From: Mytilus californianus
Taxonomy: Eukaryota > Mollusca > Bivalvia > Mytilida > Mytilidae
Reading direction: 5' to 3'
NCBI RefSeq assembly: GCF_021869535.1
Contig: NW_026262593.1
Coordinates: 54,487,318 to 54,551,317 of the forward strand
DNA: 64,000 nucleotides
The notes under the pieces were generated by a model. That model saw nothing but the letters and a program-made list of their open reading frames with translations, searched no databases and was not told the origin of the DNA. Each line of letters starts with the position of its first letter. Position 1 is the stretch's first letter. Made by a program: the position numbers and the translations under genes. This document shows positions 23,626 to 34,500 of this stretch, piece by piece.

Positions 23626-26142
23626 CTCTGAATTACAATATATATAACAAAACAATGTTAATTTGAGCATGCATTTTAATAAACGGAAAAATACATGTAA
23701 GGGTTGCGTTTCTTTTATCACTCAGTATATGATTTGAAATACAAACGAGATACTACGATAATTGAATGTGTGCAATGTGTTTTTACTAACGAATAAATTA
23801 TTTCTCAGGTCCACTAATTATCATTTCTATTTGTAAAGACACATGAATATAATTTTATTTTTTTAGTAATATATGTCGCTTTGTTATATCACAAACTTCT
23901 ATCTGTGTACTTTTAGTATCCTAATGTGTTCTTCTATTTGGGACACAGGTCAAGGTTTCCACTAACAAACTAAGTCGGCCGACCGATTTGGCACATGCTT
24001 GCGTTGCATTGTGCAGTTCTGTATATTTTTTAGTCTTCAGTAAGACGAGGAGTACTGATTTTGTAGCTAAACTTAAAAATGTGATAAGTTAGCTGTTATC
24101 TATAGACACAGGTGAAAGGGGCGTGTCCATTCAAAGGTAAGAACAGTATTTTTCTCTGATTTATTCTTAATACATTTTACAATTCCTTCAAGAGATACTG
24201 CAAGTAACTGTAATTGAATAAAAATCATTTTTAAAATTACAGAAATAACTTGATATGTAGAATTACTGATCAGCACATGTTGTAAATTGAGTTCAATGAC
24301 ACCGTAGGACGCTAGTTGTGTATGTTAAATTTATAATGGTTACAAACTGTGTTAATAGAGCACATATGAACACTTTATTTACGTCCCAAATACTAGAAAA
24401 TGTTCATACCAACCCCTAAGTGAGAAATGGGAACATTTGCATAGTTTGAGGCAAGTAATTACTGTACATGTGATTTTGTAAATTCTCCTTGAATTTATCC
24501 TGGATATATCAAATTGCACTAATTTCAAATGTTCGTTTGAATATAATTGTTTAAATGGTTATAGTAAATAGATTCATTTATCGTCATCATTCATATTACT
24601 TGACAGGAAAAAATTTGTTTATAAATGTAAAAAATGTGAGAGGGAGAAATTGCACAAAACTATAATTGTCCATCAGTGCATCTATCTGTGAAATAAAATC
24701 GGCAAGGACTAATTTTACCTTTTTAGATGATTCAAGGTTAGATAAGAGTAAATGTGTTACCTATACCATGCTTTTAACAACATGGTAACACTGGAATTTG
24801 AACAAATTATCAGCGTTGTGTCTCAATTTTTTCAAAATAAAAAGCATGATATATCTGTCCTTTAAAACGGCTATAGAGATAAATGCTCAGTACATTGTAC
24901 CACTATATAGTACATGTATTATCGGTTAAACGCTTGATACCGTGCTGAACAGAAGTCGGTGAGTTTTTGATTTGTTTCGTTTGGTATTGAATTCAGCAAT
25001 ACGGTAACCATGTGTCTGCTTGCTTGGTTCATTTAACCTCCCTTTTGGAGAGTAGTATACACAGGGTTAGATTTTCGTATCAAGTATTGATGATGACTGT
25101 TGCTTGCTTCATGTCCAGTGGAATTTTTTTCAAAATCAAAGTCAAAGACTTTATTGATATAAATTTAAAATCTGGATTTTCAGGCATGTTCGGGACGGGA
25201 ACAAATTAACAGTATATTCAATAGGTAGGTCCTGCAATAGGGGTTGATCGGGAAGATTGGTGGTTTGGGATGCCACTGGAAAATTGGAGTTTATATTGGA
25301 TACCGACATCAATTAGGCTTGTAATAGGCTAATACCCCCCCCCCCCCCCTCTTTAAGAGTTGTTACAAGAGTTCTTAACGTGCAGAGAGCGTGGCATCAA
25401 ATCTACAACAGGTTCTGGATTTAACGTCTCCAAACGGACCCCACCCCACACGCACACACATTGGTAAGGGTTCAACTGCCGGTTGGAAGTAGACCAGGAT
25501 ACCCATAATTCTATACTCCATTCAACCCTTCGTCTCTCGTATTTTATATGTAGTATAAACATTTCCAAAGTTTTAGTGGTACATTCTATTCTTTTGCTGT
25601 TGTAGGCGACTTTTTTTAATCCGAAGTTAAAAACTACGACAAAAGGCCACAATAACCTTTAAATTGAAAAAAAACATACACCCTAAACCTTGCCAATCAA
25701 TTCCTTAAAAACTGTTCATTAGACTATACTGGGGAAAAAGAATGAAATCACCTTTTAAAAAGTCAAATTCAGATTTCCGGATTTCGGAAATTATATTTAT
25801 TTCAAAATCGCTAAAAAGTTAGTCAGCTCTTTATGAACCGTAATGCAACTGTACTTCCAAAACATAGGTTTAAATTTCTTCTTAAAAATTGTATATAAGT
25901 ATTAGTTTTTAGCCGGGACATTTGTTATTCAAATGTATAGCTTGCATGATGTGATTAATTTATTAAACATTTATATTAACACATAATCATGTTACGAAAC
26001 GATGTTCTCGTAGACAAAGACTAGTCTTGTTCGTCCATTTAAATTTTTCAACTTCATATACGTGAAAATTATCCTTTAAAAAAAATAATTCACCTGAGTA
26101 GTGTCGTAAAAGGGGGAAAAACTTCATTTTTCGCTTGATTTC
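23626..26142. other. Unassigned; possible upstream noncoding exon end at 24136; C15 run
   Basis: A strong splice-donor-like CAAAG/GTAAGA occurs at 24136/24137 and could end a 5' UTR exon of the transporter, but this is not demonstrated. A C15 homopolymer lies at 25335-25349. No coding gene recognised. Confidence 0.35.
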
Positions 26143-26206
<64 letters not shown>

Positions 26207-26300
26207 CTTTATTTAAAGAGGGTGACTCAATTAGCATTCACTAATCTACCTTGAGGCCCTCACAAAAAACATACAGAACAAATATTACAGATATTACAAT
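26143..26300 (+). repeat. (AAT)n microsatellite with element tail
   Basis: About 20 AAT repeats at 26143-26204, followed by GACTTTATTTAAAGAGGGTG and 'CTTGAGGCCCTCACAAAAAA'. Similar join at 16512-16560. Confidence 0.9.
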
Positions 26301-26697
26301 TTTTGAACATATTATTAAACTTTTATTATTAATGATTTCATTACGCCCAACTACCTATAAAATAAGAAGTCGTCCATATTCTGAAGCTCCTAACTTGTCA
26401 GTGAAATGTACTTTAATCAGAATGTTTTATCCTTCTAAATTACTGCTAAGTTATCTATAATTTACTACTAAAGTTTGATGGTATAAACAGGTATAAAAAG
26501 ATTATGTAAATTAATGTGTACCTTCAGTTGACACTAAGACTTCGTGTAAACTAAGATAGTGCAAAGTATCTTAGTTAAACAATTCGTACACATAATGAGG
26601 TCAAACATCTTGTGTGTAAATGTTTATTTACACTGACACGTAGTTTAATAATGTTTTTCTATGGAGTTTACCGAATTATCAATTGTTAGTAGATATA

Positions 26698-27075
26698 AGA
26701 AGATGTGGTATGAGTGCCAATGAGACAACTCTCCATCCAAGTCAAAATTTATAAAATTAAAAGATTATAGGTCAAAGTACGGTCTTCAACACGGAGCCTT
26801 GGCTCACACCGAACAGTAAGCTATAAAGGGCCCCAAAAATTACTAGTGTAAAACCATTCAAACGGGAAAACCAACAGTCTAATCTATATAAAAAACGAGA
26901 AACGAGAAACACTTATGAACCACATCAACAAACGACAACTACTGAACATCAGATTCCTGACTTAGGACAGGTGCAAACAAATGTAGCGGGTTTAAACGTT
27001 TTAATGGTACCAAACATTCACCCTTTTTCTGAAACAATAGTGTAACATCACAACATAGAAAGACACACTATAAAA
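26698..27075 (+). repeat. Interspersed repeat R1, long copy
   Basis: 'GTGGTATGAGTGCCAATGAG', 'GGTCTTCAACACGGAGCCTT', 'GGGCCCCAAAAATTACTAGT', then 'AACATCACAACATAGAAAGA'. Confidence 0.8.
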
Positions 27076-27381
27076 TATCAACTGAAATAGCTTAACTCAA
27101 TCATTGCTTGTTTTACATCCAGTGGTATAATCAGAAAGAGAATACATTAACAATTGACACAATAAATAGGTTCTGTTTGGCGAATCCAAGTTTCGATCGA
27201 TTGATTGTTGTTTGATTAACGTCCAGTGGCTAATATTTCGTGCATTTTTAGAATGATCCAAGTTTCGAGGAAAGGGGTGCGTTTTTATCCATAAATTATG
27301 AAAATTCCAGCGAGCGTAGCGAGGCGAATTAATTTTCGACGATTTTGTGCTATCAGGGTCCCCTTGATGTAGCTTCATATA

Positions 27382-27519
27382 TAGTTAATACATAGACCTT
27401 TTATAAGTCCCATCTTACGTTGTCTTGTTGACCCCCCCCCCCCCCCCTTTTTGTTAGTTAATACATAGACCTTTTATAAGTCCCATCTTACGTTGTCTTG
27501 TTGATCCCCCCTTTTTTTT
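27382..27519 (+). repeat. 73-bp tandem duplication ending in C-runs
   Basis: Two near-identical copies beginning TAGTTAATACATAGACCTTT (27382 and 27455), each ending TTGTCTTGTTGA then a run of C (C16 at 27432-27447 in the first, C6 in the second). Confidence 0.93.
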
Positions 27520-28009
27520 AAATCCTAGATCCGCATGTTACATGCGAAAAATGAATGGATAACACATGAAAACGCTTGAGAAACATATGATAATGAATAA
27601 CCTTTAATAACTGTTTCAGTTTAGTTATTACGTAATTATTAAATTGATAAGTATGCTCGGATTTATTTACATAAAACAATTTCTAATTTATTTTTTTTCC
27701 TCTGAAAAAGGTAAGGTCAATTTTCCTTACTCCCGAGCAAAGCATCTCATTTTTATTTTTCTAATTAGTCCAACATTTAATGGCATACGTCATTTGGTTT
27801 CTGTAGGAGAATTGTCACATTAGCAATCATATCAAATCTTATTATTTTTATATTTACATTCCACGTTAACAGGGAAAAGATCTCTATGAGTTTTATATTT
27901 TCAAAAAGATGTCTTCCTCTGGAACATGTCCCCCCTCTCTGCTACATTCCTTATCTTTGCAGTGCCTGTACAGTGTTAGAAAATATTAATTTAATATTTT
28001 TGAAATGTG

Positions 28010-28262
28010 CATTTGCTGCTTCTCCGCTTAGCACGCGGCATTTCGGAGTAAGACCAAAGATAGGTTGGCCCGGAGTAAAAATAATGTGTCCGGTACCTTT
28101 GTGAACTAACACGTAAACAATTAGGCTCAGTCTGTAGGTCTAGTACAAAGCAGGGGTTATGTTAATATCTGAAATAAACATGTTCTCGTCCTTAATTTGC
28201 ATCCAATTTACTACTAGGCGTTTAACAGCCATCCATCATTCATCATCATTGACATGACAGCA
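28010..28262 (+). mobile_element. 5'-truncated SINE (body and tail only)
   Basis: Collinear with the body of the SINE at 7843-8200: 'TTTGCTGCTTCTCCGCTTAG', 'AATAATGTGTCCGG', 'CTAGTACAAAGCAGGGGTTA', and a 'CATCCATCATTCATCATCAT' tail. The tRNA-like head is absent. It ends about 240 bp before the transporter exon 1. Confidence 0.82.
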
Positions 28263-28501
28263 ACACTCGAGTCGATAGTATGAAACTTAACCGTTATATC
28301 TACAAGAAGTGTCATTTGACCTTGAACCTACAAGTTTAAGATAAACACGAGAACTTCGGAAAATAATACTTCTTATAAAATAATTGCTGACTGTTCCATT
28401 ATGTGCAAATATGAAACCAGATACTAGTTGTACAACTAGAACGAACATACACGGTACAAATGAACTTGTTTCTTTCTTTTTTTTTTTTTTACATTTTACA
28501 G

Positions 28502-28550
28502 GTTAGCGATCTCAGGGAATTAAATACAGGCAGCCATGGTTATGACAGAG
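28502..28550 (+). CDS. SLC2A-like: Transporter exon 1 (34-nt 5' UTR plus five codons)
   Basis: A long T-rich tract ends in TTTTACAG at 28501, followed by 34 nt of leader and ATG at 28536 in CCATGG context. Five codons (MVMTE) run to a GTATGT donor at 28551. It ends in phase 0, as exon 2 requires. The acceptor in front of the leader implies an upstream noncoding exon. No other short ATG exon with a phase-0 donor stood out between here and exon 2, but transcript support is lacking. Confidence 0.72.
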
Positions 28551-31500
28551 GTATGTTTAGAATAGTATATTATAGAAAAGGTAAAAAAAATGGTAAGCTC
28601 TAGAAAATGTACATAAACAATAAACCTAATTTTTCGAAAAATATTATACCAACCACAACTCTTAGAGTGGGCTATATTGCACTCACCTTGTGCGTCCGTT
28701 CGTCCAATATAATTTTCCGTCACTTTTTGTTTTATTATTCACTCCACAGAATTACTTCATATTGATCTTGATCGGCAGTTTGACAGCGTTTGCGCACTTT
28801 TTGAATCTGTCATACACTTACTTCATGTTTGTTTAACTTTGAACTTTCACTATGTTAAATGAACTAAAATTTATCGTCACACCTTTCTCAGTACTTCTTT
28901 ACACATGACTTTATATTAAGTCATGAGTTTGACAGTGATGAGTAGTAACATGTGAGCACTTTTTGAATTTGTCAGACACCTACTTCCTGTTTGTCGATAC
29001 TTTCAATTTTTCAATCTAAAATGTGTTTCAATATTTTCCCTTTGTATTGAAGAATTTCTATAGAAAAATTATTGAAAAATCGGAGGAAAGTGAAAAATGA
29101 AATATGTTCTCTGTCCATCAATACAAAAACCAAAGGAACTTGGGGACAGGACACTTTATGTAGCCCTCCGCCTTTATTCTAAAATCCGTTATTTATTTAT
29201 CATTTATTTATTTCAACTACTTTCGCGTGTTTATGTATACTAGAAATAACTTGTATTTGCTATTTACTATCAATTCCAAAAGAGTAGGGGTATTAAGGGC
29301 CGGTTTCGGCCTAAGAAAATAAAATGTTTGACAACTATTTCAAATTGGCACATAATTTTTTGAAATGGACACAGTCGAGAAATATCAATGAAAAACATAA
29401 GATTATTTATCTGATGACGTCACGATTACGTCATAATATGTACCGTTTTTATGAAAACGATGAAAAATACAGAATTTTTGTAGTTTTCCGTCGTTATTTC
29501 CATTGTGGAAATATCGTGCGCAGCTAAGAAACAACAAAAAAATTTAAGAGAAGCTTAGGGAGCTACCATTTGATTTTTATAGTTGTAAGCTCTGTCCTGC
29601 CTTTTTATTTTAATCTATTCGGTCCTGCCTTTTTTTTAAAGTTTATCCTGACTTTTTTTACCTAAATTGTCATCCTGACATTTTTTTTTGCAAGTGTCTC
29701 ATCCTGTCTTTATTTTTTACTCAAAACTCCTGTCCTGCCTATTTTTTCAAATTTCATCCTAGCCCCCATAAAAATCAAATGGTAGCTCCCTTATCGTAAC
29801 TATTGACATAATCTCACCAAATATAAAGTTGTTTCTTGGGTGCGCACATACTTTGCCAATCTAAAATATACTTAAAATTTGATGAAAAACAAGGAAAGTT
29901 GAGACTTTTTTTCAAAATATACAAATTTCGTCATGGTTTGTTGCCATGGTAACTCGTAAAATGTGAAATTTGTTTTTATTTTCTGAATACCTTGTACCTT
30001 AGTTTAGTTAGGACATATTTAAGAATATGTATGATAACTTTTAAATTTGCAGTAACATTTGGGCCAAATAAGGGTCTTATTGCCCCGACTCGTTTACTTT
30101 CACAGCGATCACTGATATCTTTAATATAATATGTCACTCAGTGACCGCTGCGGATAGTAAACTTGGAATTGATTGTAAATAGCAAATACAAGTCATTTCT
30201 AGTATATCTATGTACATTTAATACATAAACACGCGAAAATGATCGAAATTAATAGAAAACCAAAAAAAATAACGGATTTTAGAAAAAAAAGTGGGAGGGC
30301 TAAACAAAATTGTCCTGTCCCGAAGTACCTATGACAAAAACAGGTGGTGAGCATAGACTCCTGTGGATAACAGTCACGGGACCCATAATTACTATAAGGA
30401 TGTTCACTCAGTGTTTCAAAATAACTAGCTTTTTAAAAGATTGTTATAAATTGATAGTATATTGTATATAAATAACGAAACAACATGGATAAAATTAGAG
30501 GATTCAGAATAGCGGACAAAAAATTTATAGACACTACATGGATAAAACTAGAGGATTCTGACAAAAAGTAAAAAACAAGAGTAGCAAACATCCTTAATAA
30601 CTTTGTTAAATTATACACACTTCTTCATAATATATGTATGCTATTGCATGTTTCTTTTTCTCTTTTTGTGGGGAATCACAAACGGTCATATCAGTTGATT
30701 TATATGACAATAAAGTTTGAACTTTAACTTTGAACTCATTGTAAATAGTGCATAATATTATCTGTACATATTTAATTTGCATCGTATCATAAAAAGTAAA
30801 TATGATATTGAGTTTCGAAAAAATAAAACCTGTACTTGTATGTTATTGAACAAAGTTTTTCTTCAAGAAAATTCAAACAAACTGTTTGTCCCGCGAGAAA
30901 AAAAAACACAACCCCCACCCCCAACCAACCCCCCTCGATAGTGTGTTGCTGCATGTCGTAAGAATCAAGAGTTTAAACTAAGTACTTACAACCAACTAAC
31001 CCCTAGGCTACTTAAAATCCGACATTTTCTACTTTAACAATATAAGGAAATATATTCAACTATAATAAATATTTAATGATTGAATGTGTTCGAACATTAC
31101 ATATACATATTCTATACTAGGTCTGCTATCGTGTTACACTATATACTCATTTCATCTCAGGCCTGAAATTGTCGTACTGAATTGAAGATCACATCTACTT
31201 TGTCCTCGTTTTAGGAATATATCTCCGTTATACACCATTGTTTAAGTCATGCAATTAATTAAGTGTCTGCAACCTAGACACCAATTATAATTCGGATGTC
31301 TGAAAAGGTAAGGGTCAGTAGTCAAATCCATTATTTTGTATTGCGTAAATAGATTTAAATGAATGTCGGTTTAAACATAAGTCGTTGTACGTTTAAACTA
31401 TAGAGAAACGTGCTAGTCGTGAAAAAGATTTTCTACGGTCCCCCTCAAGAGTAATGTATGAATACACTGCAATCTAACTTATGAAAGGCAACACTAGTCA

Positions 31501-34500
31501 ACAATTTTGATTAACACCCTGCTATATTAGTTTTTACTATCTAATAGTCTTTAGGAAGGCAACACTATTGCACATTTTTTTTCTGTCCTTTATTCTGCAC
31601 TTCTTGTCCATTATTCTTCCAGACCCTCAATAATGAAATGAGTTGGCGTTACAGCAATATTGCGGAATTGGAAACTGGTCGTGCAGACTTATCAATTGGT
31701 CAACCATTGTGTCTATACACCCTATAATGTATTATATATAACCACAGTGCATATATAGTGCGTGTGAATGTAAAGCACGGTGCACCCATACGGGAGGAAA
31801 ACACAATTTAACAGTTTGTCAATAAGCTCCCTTCCATGTCAGTTTCTAAACAGTGCTTTCACGAATAATTCTGTCGTTATATACCGCTCACTACCATCAA
31901 ACCATTAACTCGAGTAAAATAGGTCAACCATTTACCCAAAAAGCATGTTTACATGGTAGTAGCTTGTGTAAAATTATGATCACTTATGAGATTTTCCTAA
32001 GAAATGAATTGAACAAACCAATTGATAACATTGATATGATGATAGCGGACAAGATCATATTCTGAGGTTAATAGTGATTGGGTCAAATTGCGAAGTTTGG
32101 CTTAAACAATTATTCTGAATAATTATTCCAATCTAAACTAACAACAGCGGTTTATTTATAACATGGACTGTTTAATATCCTGTAAGTTACAAATAATAAT
32201 AAAAAGAAGCCATTTTGTATAGATTAAAATTCTTAATATCATGATTGACATGCTTTATATCCTCGGGAAATTGACTTTTGTCAAAGACAACAATTTACTG
32301 TCCGAAACTTAAGCTACAACATTAAATGAGTGTATTCTGAGTCTCGATCCAATTAAAAGTATCCATATCAAAATTCACAAAATGACAATTTGAATTTGAA
32401 GGTTAATTTATGTTGCTGGTTAGAAGACATTTGCAATTCAGCAATTTAAAAAAAACAACATAAATCTAAATATGACACTTAATTACAGTTATCTTATTCC
32501 TGTAAAGTTAATTTGATCAGGTTACATTTATAATGTTACCAGTAATTAAATGTTTGATCAGATGTTTTATATGTTAGGGTCTGGATGGGGGACCTTCATT
32601 TCTATATTCTTAAATTATTTAGGTCATTTTCTCTATTCTTTCTATTTTTATGTCCCCGCAAAACTCAGACCAAGTTTGAATTTGGGTGGCGTCACTTATG
32701 GCGTTCTAGAGTTATGCCCTTTATATATGGAAAAATTGTTGAATTGTCTTTCTGTACGTCCGTACGTACGTACGTCTGTAAGTTCCGTTCATTAACTTAA
32801 TTTGCATCAACTAAATGTAACTTGTTATGAAACTAATACACAATTATTATGCTTATTACCACAAAACTCAGACCAAGTTTGAATTTGGATGGCGTCACTT
32901 ATGGCGTTCTAGAGTTATGCCCCTTTATATATGGAAACATTGCTGAATTTTTCGTTTCCGTTCTCTAACTTCAGTTTGCCTCAACCAAGTGTTATGAAAC
33001 TTATACACAATACTTATTTCCAAAAAACTCAGATCAAGTCCGACATTGGGTGGCGTAACTTTTACAGTTCTCTAGTTATGTCCCTTTATAACGTTATATG
33101 CACCAGCTGTGTGCAATGGGCACATTCTCCATTTATTTAATAGAAAAACAAAGGATATGGGGTATCCATCCATGACACAAAATCAGAACATGCACAGCAA
33201 AAAGCAAAGGAACAGCGCATGTAACATCATGTAAAAGTCACAGTGAGGCCTTCAACACGAAGAAAAAGAAAGAGAAAAAACTCTTACCTCACTGCAAGTT
33301 TAAGTAGCATCGGCTTGAGCGGAATTCTTTGCCAAAATAATTTGGATAGACTCTGTATGATGTAACACCACCTAATCGGGCCCGGTCAAAAAAGAACATA
33401 CATTGTACTGGAAAGTAGTACATATTTAAAACAAAATAGTTCCTACGCATAAGGGTAAATCTTAAACTATGTAGCATATATTTTAGTAAGTAAGGTATCA
33501 GATGAAAGGCGAAGGCTTGTATTAAATCCTTGCAGAACACACAATTTACTGATTATTTTAAATAATACAAAAATGTATGAATGAATTCTAAAATTGAGGG
33601 CAAATATAGCCTGTTTCTCAGATATGAAGTGCCTGGTTTGGTGTATCCAAAATTCCGGTAACCAGTGCAGTACGGTCTGATGTTACTTATAAATACAGGT
33701 ATATATTGATCCCGCTTCCATGAAATGTTTTGAAGTGAAAAATTTAACATGGATAGGAATGAGGACCAAGAATAGGTGGTGTGCTTCTGATTGAAATTTT
33801 ACTATGCAGCCTGGCCTAAAATTGAGAGAATGATGTGGCACACATAAGAGAAGTTATCTCAAGAATAAATACACCATAACTTTGAAAATACAGGAGAGCA
33901 CACAATTCTCTATTCTTTATATCTAAGCACCCCATTATTCCCTATTCTTTAATTTTTTTGCCTATTTTTCTCTATTTTTTATTTTTCTGGCCAATTTTTC
34001 TGTAGTATTGGTCCATTATTCTCTGTTCTGATAGATTGGTTGATGTTTACTTTACGCCGCTTCAGTGCTAAAAGGCTATATCGCATTTATGACGAGTCAG
34101 CGTAAAAAGGCTATATCGCGGTGATTATCTATTCTGTAAACCCAATCCAGACCCTCATAATTATGTCAATACAAAGTTCTTACTTAATCTCAAAAGACAA
34201 TCCTGTAATCAGCCAACATTTGTACAAATAACAGGTATACAACGTATCGCCACCGCATAAAGAAAGAATAAAAAAAAATAGGAAGTAAATTCTTTTAATA
34301 AATAGACAACGGGTTCATCAGATAAAACTGTTTTTGAAACAATACTATATAAGTAAATAATTTTGTAAAATATTGTTTCCGTAAATCAACAACATCTATA
34401 CATTCGAAGGTATACAAATCATCACAAATACATGTTTGCTTTATTTTTTTAGTACACCAACCTAAGACAAGTACTATAACTTTCGGTTATAGATTCTGCT

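Noticed and set aside
29413..29422. TGACGTCA as a cAMP response element controlling the transporter
   Set aside because: It lies inside the foldback element in intron 1, and an 8-bp match is expected by chance in such a span.
33289..33750. Adjacent minus-strand ORFs as a gene inside the transporter intron
   Set aside because: No motif; neighbouring sequence is dispersed repeat, so chance ORFs are more likely.
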